64,000 bases of DNA from Marilutibacter spongiae (GCF_014145325.1 NZ_JACHTF010000012.1:54678-118677); one strand, 5' to 3'. Positions 49,085-60,278 are shown, counted from the first letter of the stretch. Numbers and translations are program-made. The notes: a model not told the origin generated them from the letters alone.

Positions 49085-50397
49085 GCCGCGCCCGCATGAA
49101 GACCTTCGCCGCCGCCGCGCTCGCCGCCGGCCTGGCGCTCGCCGCCACCGCCGCAGCGGCGCAGGAGGTGCTGATCCGCAACGCCAGGGTGCACACCGCC
49201 GGCCCGCAGGGCACGCTCGAGGGCGCAGACGTCCTGGTGTCGGGCGGGGTGGTGCGCGCGGTCGGGCCCGGCCTCGCCGCGCCGGCCGGCGCGCAGGTGA
49301 TCGACGCCCAGGGCCGCTCGCTGACGCCGACGCTGTTCGGCGGCATCACCGAGATCGGCCTGGAGGAAGTGTCCGCCGAGGAAAGCACGGTCGACGCCAG
49401 TCTCGCGCTGGGCGTGGAGACCAAGGAAATGACGGTGCGGCCGGAGTTCGACGTGACCCTGGCCTACAACCCCGCCTCGGTGCTGGTGCCGGTCGCCCGC
49501 GTGGAGGGCATCGGCTGGACCCTGCTCGGCGCCGGCAGCACCCTGGGCGGTTCGATCATAGGCGGCCAGGGCGGCGTCGTGCGACTGGACGGCAGCGCCG
49601 ATCCGGTCGGCCCGCGCGTACTGTTCGTGCGCCTGGGCAGCAATGCCTCGGGCCTGACCGGCAAGTCGCGCGCGGCGCAGTGGATGCTGCTCGACCAGCT
49701 GATCGACGAAGCCCGGGGCCGCATCGGTGCGGACTCGAACATGGCGCTGCTGACGCCGGCCGGACGCCGCACGCTGCTGCGCTATCTCGACAATGGCGGC
49801 CGTGTCGTGGTCGGCGTCGATCGCGCCGCCGACATCCGCCAGCTGCTGCGCTGGTCGAAGCGGCAGGACGTCAGGATCGCGATCGCCGGCGGCGCCGAGG
49901 CCTGGATGCTCGCCGCCGACCTCGCCGCGGCGCAGGTGCCGGTGTTCGTCAACCCGCTGGACGACCTGCCGTCGAGCTTCGACGCCATCCACGCCAGTTT
50001 CGGCAATGCCGCCCGGCTCGCGGCCGCCGGCGTGCCGGTCGGCTTCACCCTGGGCGACTCGCACAACGCGCGCAAGGTGCGCCAGCTCGCCGGCAACGCG
50101 GTCGCCCATGGCCTGCCCTGGGAACAGGGCCTGGCGGGCCTGACCTCGGTCCCGGCGCAGGCGTTCGGCGTCGCCGACCGCATGGGCCGGATCGCGCCCG
50201 GCCAGCGTGCCGACCTGGTGCTGTGGAGCGGGGATCCGCTGGAAGTGAGCACCGTCGCCCTGCAGGTATGGATGGACGGCCGCGCGATCGAGATGCGCAG
50301 CCGGCAGACCGAACTGCGCGACCGCTACCTGCACCCGCAGCGCCCGCGCGAGCAGGGCGGGCTGCCGCGCGCCTACCCGCTGCCGGGCCAGGGCTGA
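49081..50397 (+). CDS. Amidohydrolase-like protein without metal-binding HxH (second of a tandem pair)
   Basis: A 438-residue secreted paralogue of the previous protein, ATGA-coupled to it. The signal peptide ends near residue 27 (AAAAQE). The composite beta domain (VLIRNARVHTAGPQGTLEGADVLVSGGVVRAVG) and the C-terminal PAQAFGVADRMGRIAPGQRADLVLWSGDPLEVS are well kept. Where an active member has GLIDxHxH, it reads LTPTLFGGITEIGLEEV; the usual later His positions are also absent in the barrel, and the Asp is in FTLGDSHNA. It is probably a non-catalytic or altered subunit partnering the first protein. Confidence 0.87.
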   Translation: MSRARMKTFAAAALAAGLALAATAAAAQEVLIRNARVHTAGPQGTLEGADVLVSGGVVRAVGPGLAAPAGAQVIDAQGRSLTPTLFGGITEIGLEEVSAEESTVDASLALGVETKEMTVRPEFDVTLAYNPASVLVPVARVEGIGWTLLGAGSTLGGSIIGGQGGVVRLDGSADPVGPRVLFVRLGSNASGLTGKSRAAQWMLLDQLIDEARGRIGADSNMALLTPAGRRTLLRYLDNGGRVVVGVDRAADIRQLLRWSKRQDVRIAIAGGAEAWMLAADLAAAQVPVFVNPLDDLPSSFDAIHASFGNAARLAAAGVPVGFTLGDSHNARKVRQLAGNAVAHGLPWEQGLAGLTSVPAQAFGVADRMGRIAPGQRADLVLWSGDPLEVSTVALQVWMDGRAIEMRSRQTELRDRYLHPQRPREQGGLPRAYPLPGQG

Positions 50398-50428
50398 GCG
50401 ACCTGAAACGCCCCTGGCGCCGGCCCGC

Positions 50429-52063
50429 TCAGCGCGCCGGTGCCAGCGCCTCCTCGCCCAGGACCACGACGCGGTTGCGCCCGGCCCGCTTGGCCCGGTA
50501 CATGGCGTCGTCGGCCCGGCGGATCAGCGACTCGACGTTGTCGAACGGCAGGCACTCGACCACGCCGATGCTCAGGGTCAGGTTGACCGGTGCGCCCATG
50601 ACGCGCCGGCAGCGCGACTCCACCTCCTGCAGCAGGCGGTCGGCGGTGCCGCTGGCGGCCGCCAGCGTCGCCCCCGGCAGGTAAAGCAGGAACTCCTCGC
50701 CGCCGACGCGCCCCAGCAGGTCGCCCAGCCGCGCCTGTTCGCGGATCACCTCCACCACCGCCCGCAGGCAGGCATCGCCGACCGGGTGGCCGTGGGTGTC
50801 GTTGATCGACTTGAAGTGGTCCAGGTCCAGGAACAGCACCGACACCGGCTGGTGGCTGGCCCGCGCCTCGGCCAGCGCGCGCTGCAGGCGCGAGGTGATG
50901 CCGTCGCGGTTGAACGCGCCGGTCAGGCCATCGTGCTCGGCGTGCAGCTTGGCCTCGTCGCGTTCGCGCCGGAACGCGACCATGCGGTCGGCCAGGCCCA
51001 GCACAAGCACCACCGCGGCGAAGGCCAGCATGATCGGCAGGCCGTACTCCAGCCATGTCGAGAGCGACGCCCCCATGCCCAACTGGACGGCGCGCGCGGT
51101 CGACACCGCCACCAGCGGCACCCAGGCGATCAGGACGAAGCCGGCATGCCGGCCGCCCTTCAGCCAGACGTGCAGCAGCGTGGCGATCGCCAGCACGTTC
51201 GCCAGCAGCAGCAGGCCGTTGCCCAGCGGCGGGAACCAGCGGTTGCCCGAGGGCCAGGGCGACACCAGGGCCAGCAGCAGCAGGCCGGGCAGGAAAAAGC
51301 CGACCAGCAGCAGCAGGCGGCTCAGGCGGGGCGCGCGCGGCCGCAGTTCGGCGAAGTCGAGCAGGAACCACACCGTCACCATCGTCGACAGGGTCGCGAT
51401 GAACCAGATGCCCTCCACGCCGAAGGCGGCCAGCCACGACAGGCCGGGCACGCCATAGGCATCGCCGTAGGCGCACAGCACGTACAGCACCTGGGCGAAC
51501 ATGCTGCCGGCGAACAGCAGGTAGACGCGTTCGCGCAGCCGCAGCCAGAACAGCAGCGCCACCAGCGAGACCCCGGTCAGGATCCCAAGGCTGGCCCAGA
51601 GCACGCGGACGTGGCCGTAGTCCTCGACGGTGTAGGCGCCTTCGCTGCTGACCGCCACCTGCAGGGGGTAGCGGGCATCCTCGACCCCGACGTACACCGG
51701 GCCCGGCGCGTCCAGGTCGAAGGCCAGCGCACGCCGCGAATGCCCACGCCCGGCATCGGCCTGGAAGATGTCCATCGTCCGGGGGCGATAGTCCGGTGGC
51801 GCACGCACGGTGATCCGCGCGCTGTAGGGGTGATAGACGAGCAGGTGCCGCCGGCCTTCGAACGGCGTGGGGGTCAGGCGCCACCAGCCATCGTCGATGC
51901 CGCTGCCGGTCGGCTGCATGACGCCCTCGACCGCGGCATCCGAAAGCGCGCCGGCCGCCAACGCCTGCTGCATGTCGACGCGTTCGATGCGATCGATGCC
52001 GCGGGCCCCGCAAGGCCCGCAGGCCAACCACAGGATGAGCACGCTGGCCCAGAGTCGAGGCAT
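50429..52063 (-). CDS. Diguanylate cyclase with 7TMR-DISM sensor
   Basis: A 544-residue c-di-GMP synthase. The signal peptide (about 1-20) leads to a periplasmic 7TMR-DISM extracellular domain (about 25-165). Seven membrane helices (about 175-375) then connect through a short helix to a GGDEF domain (about 385-540). The active-site loop RVGGEEFLLYL and HDGLTGAFNRDG, FLDLDHFKSINDTHGH and ADDAMYRAKRAGRNRV are intact. No inhibitory-site RxxD is obvious before GGEEF. It should convert an external signal into c-di-GMP. Confidence 0.93.
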   Translation of the reverse strand: MPRLWASVLILWLACGPCGARGIDRIERVDMQQALAAGALSDAAVEGVMQPTGSGIDDGWWRLTPTPFEGRRHLLVYHPYSARITVRAPPDYRPRTMDIFQADAGRGHSRRALAFDLDAPGPVYVGVEDARYPLQVAVSSEGAYTVEDYGHVRVLWASLGILTGVSLVALLFWLRLRERVYLLFAGSMFAQVLYVLCAYGDAYGVPGLSWLAAFGVEGIWFIATLSTMVTVWFLLDFAELRPRAPRLSRLLLLVGFFLPGLLLLALVSPWPSGNRWFPPLGNGLLLLANVLAIATLLHVWLKGGRHAGFVLIAWVPLVAVSTARAVQLGMGASLSTWLEYGLPIMLAFAAVVLVLGLADRMVAFRRERDEAKLHAEHDGLTGAFNRDGITSRLQRALAEARASHQPVSVLFLDLDHFKSINDTHGHPVGDACLRAVVEVIREQARLGDLLGRVGGEEFLLYLPGATLAAASGTADRLLQEVESRCRRVMGAPVNLTLSIGVVECLPFDNVESLIRRADDAMYRAKRAGRNRVVVLGEEALAPAR

Positions 52064-52205
52064 GGGATTCCCCTGAAGACCGGCCCAGTGTCCTCCCTGC
52101 CCCGCCGCGCCACAAGCCGTGTCCGGCAGGCCACGGGGGCGCTAGACTCGGCCGATGCGCCCGCCGGGCCGCCCCGGCGGGCATCCGGCCGACCAGGAGA
52201 CCCCG

Positions 52206-52850
52206 ATGGCGCCCCCCGCCCCGCCCCCGATGCGCTGGTATTTCGACTTCATCTCACCCTTCTCCTATCTGCAGTGGCAGAAGGTGAAGCGCATGCTCGA
52301 CGCCGGTCACGCGGTCGAGCCGGTGCCGATCGTGTTCGCCGCCGTACTTGATGCCCTGGGCCAGAAGGGCCCGGCGGAGATCCCCGGCAAGCGCGAGTTC
52401 ACCTATCGCCACGTGCTCTGGCAGGCCGGACGCGAGGGCGTGCCGCTGGTGTTCCCGCCCAGCCATCCGTTCAACCCGCTGCCGGCGTTGCGCCTGTGCA
52501 TCGCCGCCAGCTGCGGGGCCGACGCGGTGGACGCGATCTTCGACTGGATCTGGAAGTCCGGACGCGCCGCCGACACCTCCGAAGCCCTGGCACCGCTGGC
52601 CGACGCGCTGGGGGTGCCGCCCGATGCCATCGCCAGCGACGCAGCCAAGTCCGGACTGCGCACGCGCACCGACTCGGCGATCGCCGCCCACGTCCATGGC
52701 GTCCCCACGCTGGCCATCGGCGAGGCCCTGTTCTGGGGCAACGATGCCCACGAATTCGCCCTCGCCTGCCTCAAGGATCCGGGCCTGCTCGGCCGCGGCG
52801 AGATGGCGCGCGTCGCCCAGCTGCCGGTCGGGATCCGTCGCAAGGCCTGA
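52206..52850 (+). CDS. 2-hydroxychromene-2-carboxylate isomerase / DsbA-like protein
   Basis: A 214-residue thioredoxin-fold protein of the HCCA isomerase (kappa GST) group. The GSH-contact Ser region is WYFDFISPFSYLQW, the middle has PFNPLPALRLCIAA, and the C-terminus has the cis-Pro motif HGVPTLAIGEALFWGNDAHEFAL. HCCA isomerase acts in naphthalene catabolism, but family members occur widely without that pathway and no aromatic-degradation genes are nearby. It is cytosolic. Confidence 0.9.
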   Translation: MAPPAPPPMRWYFDFISPFSYLQWQKVKRMLDAGHAVEPVPIVFAAVLDALGQKGPAEIPGKREFTYRHVLWQAGREGVPLVFPPSHPFNPLPALRLCIAASCGADAVDAIFDWIWKSGRAADTSEALAPLADALGVPPDAIASDAAKSGLRTRTDSAIAAHVHGVPTLAIGEALFWGNDAHEFALACLKDPGLLGRGEMARVAQLPVGIRRKA

Positions 52851-52947
52851 ACGCCCGCGCGTTCGGTTGCGCAATGCAGCATGAGTAGCGACGGCCGTCA
52901 CGCTATTCTGGCGGCCACTGACATCCAGAGACGGGAGTGACCTCCCC

Positions 52948-53892
52948 ATGCGCATCGGCCTCGTCGTGGACTCCGCCTGCGATCTGCCCTTGGACTATCT
53001 GCAACGACACGATGTCACCATCCTGCCGATCACCGTCCGAATCGGCGAAGCCGTCCTCGCCGACCATCGCGACGAAGAAGCCACGCTCGAGTTCCTGCAC
53101 GCCCACGTCGCCGAGCGCGGCGCCGAGGCGGAGACCATGCCATTCACGGTCCAGCAGATCCACGATCTGTTCCTGGAGCGGCTGGTCATCGAATACGACT
53201 ACGTGTTCTGCATGACGATCACCCGCTCGCGCAGTCCGATCTTCGACAACGCGCAGCAGGCCAGCTTCTCGATCCTCAACGACTACAAGCCGGTGCGCGC
53301 GGCGGCCGGCAACGCCACGCCCTTCGCGCTGCGCGTTATCGACACCCAGAACCTGTTCGCCGCCCAGGGCATCACCGCGGTGGAGGCGATCCGCCTGCGC
53401 GACGCCGGCGAGGGCCCGCCGAAGATCCGCGCGCGCCTGGAGAACCTCGCCCTGCACACGCACGGCTACATGATCCCGCGCGATTTGTACTACCTGCGCG
53501 CCCGCGCCCGCAAGAAGAACGACCGCAGCGTGAGCCTGCTCAGTGCCGCGCTGGGCAGCGCCCTGGACATCAAGCCGGTGCTGCGCGGCTATCGCGGGGA
53601 GACCTCGGCGACGGCCAAGATCAAGGGCTTCGAGCCGGCCGTGCAGAAGCTCTTCGACTTCACGGTCGAGCGCATCCGCGCCGGCCTGATGACGCCGACC
53701 GTCTGCCTGAGCTATGGCGGCGAACTCGAGGAGATGCGCGCGCTGCCTGGCTACGCCGGGCTCCGCCAGGCCTGCCTGGACAACAACATCGAACTGTTCG
53801 AGAGCGTCATGAGCCTCACCGGCATGGTCAATGTCGGCAAGGGCGCGGTGGTGGTGGCCTTCGCCGCCGAGAACGCCCCCACCCTGTCCTGA
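52948..53892 (+). CDS. DegV family fatty acid-binding protein
   Basis: A 314-residue DegV protein. The N-terminal domain begins RIGLVVDSACDLPLDYL, the fatty acid-binding Ser region TITRSRSPIFDNA is present, and the second domain has PVLRGYRGET and TVCLSYGGELEEM. DegV proteins bind long-chain fatty acids; in Gram-positives, FakB partners a kinase (FakA), but no DAK-type kinase gene is in the window. The 97-bp gap to the preceding gene suggests its own promoter. Confidence 0.92.
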   Translation: MRIGLVVDSACDLPLDYLQRHDVTILPITVRIGEAVLADHRDEEATLEFLHAHVAERGAEAETMPFTVQQIHDLFLERLVIEYDYVFCMTITRSRSPIFDNAQQASFSILNDYKPVRAAAGNATPFALRVIDTQNLFAAQGITAVEAIRLRDAGEGPPKIRARLENLALHTHGYMIPRDLYYLRARARKKNDRSVSLLSAALGSALDIKPVLRGYRGETSATAKIKGFEPAVQKLFDFTVERIRAGLMTPTVCLSYGGELEEMRALPGYAGLRQACLDNNIELFESVMSLTGMVNVGKGAVVVAFAAENAPTLS

Positions 53893-53983
53893 GGCCGCGG
53901 CGCGCCCCCCCGACTTTCGGCCCGGGGACGGGAGCGCCGGCGCGGGTTAGGCTGCGGGGTCTTTTGCCCGTGGAACCTTGCCG

Positions 53984-56900
53984 ATGATGTCCCGCCGCCT
54001 GCTTGCCGTGGCGCTCGCCAGCGCCCTTTCCGTGCCCGCTCCGTCCGCCTGGGCGCAGGACCCGCCCGCGCCCGCGCAGGACGAGGAAGCGCAACTCGAA
54101 CAGGACGCCCTCGACCCGGTCGGCAACACCCCGGCGCAGGCCTCGCCCGCCGACGCCCGCGGTCGCGCCGCCCCCGGCGACCACGCCGACGAGGCGGCCT
54201 GGGACATCAGCGCGCCGCACGGACCGGTCAAGACCGTGCGCTTCGACACCGACGAAGGCACTTGGATGGACGTCGACGTCTCGCCCGACGGCCGCGAACT
54301 GGCGTTCTCGCTGCTGGGCGACCTGTACCGCCTGCCGATCGGCGGCGGCACCGCGCGCCGCATCACCTCGGGCCCGGCCTGGGACGTGCAGCCGCGCTGG
54401 TCGCCCGACGGCCGCGAGCTGGCCTTCACCTCCGACCGCGGCGGCGGCAACAACCTGTGGCGCATCGGCGCCGACGGCCAGGGCGCCGTGCAGGTGTCGA
54501 TGGAAGACTTCCGCCTGCTCAACAACCCGGCCTGGACGCCCGACGGGCGCTTCATCATCGGCCGCAAGCACTTCACTTCCGAACGCTCGCTCGGCGCCGG
54601 CGAACTGTGGCAGTACCACGCCAGCGGCGGTGTCGCGAAGGGCGGCGGCCTGCAGCTGACCGAGAAGAAGAACGACCAGCAGGACCTGGGCGAGCCGGCG
54701 GTGTCGCCGGACGGTCGCTACGTCTATTTCTCCGAGGACGTCAGCCAGGGGCCGACCTTCCAGTACAACAAGAACCCCCACGACGTCATCTACGCGATCA
54801 AGCGCCTGGACCGCGAGACCGGCAAGGTCGAGACGGTCGTCGCCACCCCCGGCGGCGCGGTGCGGCCGCAGCCTTCGCCCGACGGCAAGTCGCTGGCCTT
54901 CGTCAAGCGCGTGCGCGACAAGTCGGTGCTGCACGTGCTCGACCTGGCCAGCGGCGAAGTCCGCCCCGTCTGGGACGGCCTGTCGCACGACCAGCAGGAG
55001 GCCTGGGCGATCTTCGGCCCGTACTCCAACTTCGACTGGACGCCGGATTCGAAGTCGGTGGTGCTGTGGGCGCAGGGCAAGCTGTGGCGCGTCGACATGT
55101 CGGCGGGCCGGGCCGTGCAGATTCCGTTCACCGCCAGCGTCGAGCAGACGGTGACCGCGCCGCTGCGCTTCGAGCAGCGCATCGACGAGGGCACGTTCAC
55201 CCCGAAGATGATCCGCGACGTCGCCACCAGCGCCGACGGCCGCGACCTGGTCTTCCATGCCGTCGGCCAGCTTTGGCGCAAGCGCCTGCCCGGCGGCCGC
55301 CCGGAGCGGCTGACCGGTAACGACGGCGTCTACGAATACCAGCCCAGCTTCAGCCCGGACGGCAGCAAGCTGCTGTACACCACCTGGTCGGACGCCGGCA
55401 TGGGCGCGATCTACGTGCGCAGCGCCAACGGAGGCGGCACCGGCACGCGGCTGACCCAGGAAAAGGGCTTCTACTACGGTCCGCGCTTCTCGCCCGACGG
55501 CCGCCGCATCGTCTACAGCAAGTCCGGCGGCGGTGGCCTGACCGGCTCGCTGTGGTCGGGCGACCGCGGCGTCTACGTCATGCCGGCGGGCGGGGGCACG
55601 CCGGTGCGGGTCGCCGAGTCCGGCGAAACGCCGCAGTTCAGCGCCGACGGCAGCCGCGTGTACTACCTCACCGGCGGCGGACTGGAGAAGAAGCTCATGT
55701 CGGTGGGCCTCAACGGCGAGGACCCGCGCGAGGTGTTCAACCTCAAGTACGTCGACTCGGTGAGCCTGTCGCCCGACGGCCAGTGGGTCGCCTTCACCGA
55801 GCTGTTCAACGCCTACGTCGCCCCGCTCGCCACCGCCGGCAAGGCGGTCGAGCTGAGCAAGGACACCCAGGCGGTGCCGGTGAAGCAGGTGACGGAGAAC
55901 GTCGGCAGCTACCTGCACTGGGCCGCGGATTCGAAGTCGCTGCACTGGATGGTGGGCGACCGCTATCACTCGCGCAACCTCAAGGACAGCTTCGCGTTCC
56001 TGCCCGGCGCCCCGGCGACGTTGCCGGAGCCCAGCAACGACGGCGGCATCGCGGTCGGCCTGCAGGTACCGGTCGACACCCCCCGCGACCTGGTGGCCTT
56101 CACCCACGCGCGCATCGTCACCATGCGCGACGCCGAGAACCGCGAGGACGTGATCGAGGACGGCACCGTGGTGGTGCGCGGCGACGTGATCGAGGCCGTC
56201 GGTCGCGACGTCGCGGTCCCCGCCGGCGCACGCGTCATCGACGCCAGCGGCAAGACCATCGTGCCGGGCTACGTCGACGTGCACGCGCACGCCGCGCATT
56301 TCGGCCAGGGCGTGGTGCCGCAGCAGAACTGGGCGTACTACACCAACCTCGCCTTCGGCGTGACCACCATGCACGACCCCTCGGCGACCACCGAGTTCGT
56401 GTTCTCCGAGAGCGAGCTGCAGAAGGCCGGTCGCATGGTCGGCCCGCGCGTGTTCTCGACCGGCACCATCCTCTACGGCGCCGACGGCGACTTCAAGGCG
56501 GTGGTCAATTCGCTCGACGACGCCCGCGGCCACCTGTCGCGCATGAAGGCCAATGGGGCGTTCTCGGTGAAGAGCTACAACCAGCCGCGCCGCGACCAGC
56601 GCCAGCAGATCGACCAGGCCGCGCGCGAGCTGGGCATGCTGGTGGTCGAGGAAGGCGGCAGCACCTTCCACCACAACATGACGATGGTGCTCGACGGCGT
56701 GACCAGCATCGAGCACAACATCCCGGTGGCGCCGCTCTACAAGGATGTCGTCGAGCTCTGGTCGCAGACCGACGTGCGCAACACGCCGACCCTGGTGGTC
56801 AGCTACGGCGGCCTGTCGGGCGAATACTGGTGGTACGCACGCGACAACGTATGGGAAGACCCCAAGCTCAACCGCTTCTTCCCGCGCGAGACGCTCGATG

Positions 56901-57424
56901 CCCGCAGCATCCGACGCGAGACCGCGCCCGACTGGGACTACTGGCACATCGAGGTGGCGAAGTCGGCGAAGAAGCTGCGCGACGCCGGGGTCAAGATCCA
57001 GGTCGGCGGCCATGGCCAGCTGCAGGGGCTGTCGCCGAACTGGGAGATCTGGATGCTGACCCAGGGCGGCTTCAGCAACTTCGAGGCCCTGCGCGCGGCG
57101 ACCTTCGACGGCGCCGACCTGCTGGGCCTGTCCTCGCAGATCGGCTCGCTGGAGGCCGGCAAGCAGGCCGACCTGGTGGTGCTGAATTCCAACCCGCTGG
57201 AGAACATCCGCAGCACCATCGACACGCGCTTCGTGATGGTCGATGGCCGCCTGTTCGACGTCGACGCCGACATGGCCGAGATCGGCAACCATGGCGAAGC
57301 GCCGCCGGAGTTCTACTGGCAGCGGCATCGCGATGGCCAGACGTTCGGCCTGGAGTTCGGGCCCACGTCGATCTGCCACTGCCCGAAGGGGCACGCGCCG
57401 GGCGGCCACGTCCACCTGGACTGA
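53984..57424 (+). CDS. Amidohydrolase with N-terminal TolB-like beta-propeller, secreted
   Basis: An 1146-residue exported protein. The signal peptide ends at SAWAQ (about 23). Residues about 80-680 hold repeated PD40 blades (DVSPDGRELAFSLLGDLYRL, QPRWSPDGRELAFTSDRGG, FSPDGRRIVYSKSGG), forming one or two beta-propellers. The amidohydrolase domain (about 700-1125) has VPGYVDVHAHAAHFG, the bridging-region EEGGSTFHHNM and IEHNIPVA, IQVGGHGQLQG and GLSSQIGSLEAGKQADLVVLNSNPL. The propeller-hydrolase layout is that of TolB-fused peptide or amide hydrolases. The substrate is unknown. Confidence 0.9.
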   Translation: MMSRRLLAVALASALSVPAPSAWAQDPPAPAQDEEAQLEQDALDPVGNTPAQASPADARGRAAPGDHADEAAWDISAPHGPVKTVRFDTDEGTWMDVDVSPDGRELAFSLLGDLYRLPIGGGTARRITSGPAWDVQPRWSPDGRELAFTSDRGGGNNLWRIGADGQGAVQVSMEDFRLLNNPAWTPDGRFIIGRKHFTSERSLGAGELWQYHASGGVAKGGGLQLTEKKNDQQDLGEPAVSPDGRYVYFSEDVSQGPTFQYNKNPHDVIYAIKRLDRETGKVETVVATPGGAVRPQPSPDGKSLAFVKRVRDKSVLHVLDLASGEVRPVWDGLSHDQQEAWAIFGPYSNFDWTPDSKSVVLWAQGKLWRVDMSAGRAVQIPFTASVEQTVTAPLRFEQRIDEGTFTPKMIRDVATSADGRDLVFHAVGQLWRKRLPGGRPERLTGNDGVYEYQPSFSPDGSKLLYTTWSDAGMGAIYVRSANGGGTGTRLTQEKGFYYGPRFSPDGRRIVYSKSGGGGLTGSLWSGDRGVYVMPAGGGTPVRVAESGETPQFSADGSRVYYLTGGGLEKKLMSVGLNGEDPREVFNLKYVDSVSLSPDGQWVAFTELFNAYVAPLATAGKAVELSKDTQAVPVKQVTENVGSYLHWAADSKSLHWMVGDRYHSRNLKDSFAFLPGAPATLPEPSNDGGIAVGLQVPVDTPRDLVAFTHARIVTMRDAENREDVIEDGTVVVRGDVIEAVGRDVAVPAGARVIDASGKTIVPGYVDVHAHAAHFGQGVVPQQNWAYYTNLAFGVTTMHDPSATTEFVFSESELQKAGRMVGPRVFSTGTILYGADGDFKAVVNSLDDARGHLSRMKANGAFSVKSYNQPRRDQRQQIDQAARELGMLVVEEGGSTFHHNMTMVLDGVTSIEHNIPVAPLYKDVVELWSQTDVRNTPTLVVSYGGLSGEYWWYARDNVWEDPKLNRFFPRETLDARSIRRETAPDWDYWHIEVAKSAKKLRDAGVKIQVGGHGQLQGLSPNWEIWMLTQGGFSNFEALRAATFDGADLLGLSSQIGSLEAGKQADLVVLNSNPLENIRSTIDTRFVMVDGRLFDVDADMAEIGNHGEAPPEFYWQRHRDGQTFGLEFGPTSICHCPKGHAPGGHVHLD

Positions 57425-57517
57425 GCCCCGCCGCGGGGGCGTGCCGACGCGGCCGCCCCCCGCGTTCACCGGGCCACGATGGCGAGCGGGCTAGGCTGGG
57501 CCATCGAACACGGGAAC

Positions 57518-57868
57518 ATGATGATGCCCACCCGCTACTACCTGTCCCTGCCCGACGGCCGACTGGCCCGCGGCGACGAACCCTCGCTGTCGTTCAGCGC
57601 CAATGGCGGCGAGGCCTTCGCCGCGCAACTGCAGGACGCGCTGCGCACCGACGCCCTGTTCGAACGTTGGCGCGCGCTGCAGGACGAGCCCGACGAGGTC
57701 GACATGTCGCTGGGCGTGGTCGACCCGGCGGCCACCGTCGAAGGCGAGCAGGACGACCTCCACATCGACCTGGTGGCCACGACCTCCCTGCCCGGCACGA
57801 TCGTCCGCCACCGCATGCGCCTGCTCGCCGGCAGCCACTGGCAGCTGCGCGACGTCACCCGCGCCTGA
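57518..57868 (+). CDS. Hypothetical protein, 116 residues
   Basis: A soluble acidic protein with no recognised domain (TRYYLSLPDGRLARGDEPSLSFSANGGEAFAAQLQDALR, then DLHIDLVATTSLPGTIVRHRMRLLAGSHWQLRDVTRA). The second half looks like a small beta sheet. It is about 90 bp downstream of the propeller amidohydrolase on the same strand and converges on the VOC gene. The start could be any of three consecutive ATG codons; the first has GGGAA upstream. Confidence 0.6.
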   Translation: MMMPTRYYLSLPDGRLARGDEPSLSFSANGGEAFAAQLQDALRTDALFERWRALQDEPDEVDMSLGVVDPAATVEGEQDDLHIDLVATTSLPGTIVRHRMRLLAGSHWQLRDVTRA

Positions 57869-57883
57869 GCGGGCAACCCTTCG

Positions 57884-58237
57884 CTAGCGGTCGGACCAGA
57901 CGCCCAGTTCGTTGCCGACCGGATCGGCGAACTGGAAGCGGCGCCCCCCGGGGAAGTCGAAGATCGGCTTGAGCACCGTGCCGCCGGCGGCCGTCACCGC
58001 CTCGAGCGTGGCCTCCAGGTCCTCGGCGAACATCACCACCAGGGCCGCGCCGTTGCGGGTTTCCGAGCGCAAGGGGGCACGGAAGAAGCCCCCGTCCACG
58101 CGGCCGTCGTTGAAGGCGGTGTAGTCGGGCCCGTAGTCGGCGAACGCCCAGCCGAACACCGTCGTGTAGAAGGTCTTGGCCGCTTCGATGTCATGGGCGG
58201 GCAACTCGATGTAGTCGATGGTGCGGTCGGTGGGCAT
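57884..58237 (-). CDS. VOC family (glyoxalase-like) protein
   Basis: A 117-residue single vicinal-oxygen-chelate protein. The two beta-alpha-beta halves are visible: IDYIELPAHDIEAAKTFYTTVFGW and ALVVMFAEDLEATLEAVTAAGGTVLKPIFDFPGGRRFQFADPVGNELGVW. The metal ligand candidates are Glu/His of IELPAH and the Glu of GNELGVW. It is the last gene of the frmR-frmA-fghA set with a 4-base gap, which suggests a role in aldehyde or adduct handling, by context only. Confidence 0.88.
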   Translation of the reverse strand: MPTDRTIDYIELPAHDIEAAKTFYTTVFGWAFADYGPDYTAFNDGRVDGGFFRAPLRSETRNGAALVVMFAEDLEATLEAVTAAGGTVLKPIFDFPGGRRFQFADPVGNELGVWSDR

Positions 58238-58241
58238 GGGC

Positions 58242-59072
58242 CTATTCCTTCAAGGCCGAGGCGTGGTGGGCCACGTGGTCGCCGATGAAGCTGGCGATGA
58301 AGTAGTAGGTGTGATCGTAGCCCGGCTGCAGCCGCAGTTCGAGCGGGTGGCCCGCCGCCTCGCAGGCTGCCTGCAGGCGGGAGGGCTGCAGCTGGCCATC
58401 GAGGAACTCGTCGGCCTCGCCCTGGTCGACCAGCAGGGCCAGGCGCTCCTTCGCCCCGGCCACCAGGCGGGTGGCATCCCATTCCGACCAGGCCTCCGCA
58501 TCCTCGCCCAGGTAGGCCGTGAAGGCCTTCTGGCCCCAGGGCACCAGCGCCGGCGCGACGATCGGCGAGAACGCCGACACGCTGCGATAGCGCCCGGGAT
58601 TGCGCAGGGCCACGACCAGGGCGCCATGCCCGCCCATGGAATGCCCGCTGATGCCGCGCGCGGTCGTGGTCGGGAAGTGCGCATCGACGAGCGCCGGCAG
58701 TTCGTCGACCACGTAGTCGTACATCCGGTAGTGCGCGGCCCACGGCGCCTGTGTCGCGTTGACGTAGAAGCCCGCCCCCTGGCCAAGGTCGTAGGCCGGG
58801 TCGTCGGCCACGCCTTCACCGCGCGGACTGGTGTCCGGCGCGACGAGTATCAGCCCATGCTCGGCGGCATGGCGCTGCGCGCCGGCCTTGGTGATGAAGT
58901 TCTGCTCGGTGCAGGTCAGCCCCGACAGCCAGTACAGCACCGGGCACTCGCCGTGCGCGGCCTGCGGCGGCAGGTAGACCGCGAAGCGCATGTCGCAGCC
59001 CAGCACGCCCGAGCGATGCCGCCAGACCTCCTGGACACCGCCGGCGCAGGCGTGGCGTTCGATACGTTCCAT
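58242..59072 (-). CDS. fghA: S-formylglutathione hydrolase
   Basis: A 276-residue esterase-D type hydrolase that converts S-formylglutathione to formate and glutathione. The nucleophile Ser is in [13 protein letters not shown]; the acid and base lie in the conserved [11 protein letters not shown] and [20 protein letters not shown] parts. MRFAVYLP and [13 protein letters not shown] are also family typical. Length is right for the cytosolic enzyme. It lies directly after the GSH-dependent formaldehyde dehydrogenase (15-bp gap). Confidence 0.95.
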   Translation of the reverse strand: MERIERHACAGGVQEVWRHRSGVLGCDMRFAVYLPPQAAHGECPVLYWLSGLTCTEQNFITKAGAQRHAAEHGLILVAPDTSPRGEGVADDPAYDLGQGAGFYVNATQAPWAAHYRMYDYVVDELPALVDAHFPTTTARGISGHSMGGHGALVVALRNPGRYRSVSAFSPIVAPALVPWGQKAFTAYLGEDAEAWSEWDATRLVAGAKERLALLVDQGEADEFLDGQLQPSRLQAACEAAGHPLELRLQPGYDHTYYFIASFIGDHVAHHASALKE

Positions 59073-59087
59073 GGTGCGCGCTCCGCG

Positions 59088-60278
<1,191 letters not shown>

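Noticed and set aside
53828..57469. 1213-residue minus-strand ORF opposite the propeller amidohydrolase
   Set aside because: Antisense of a gene with clear PD40 and amidohydrolase motifs.
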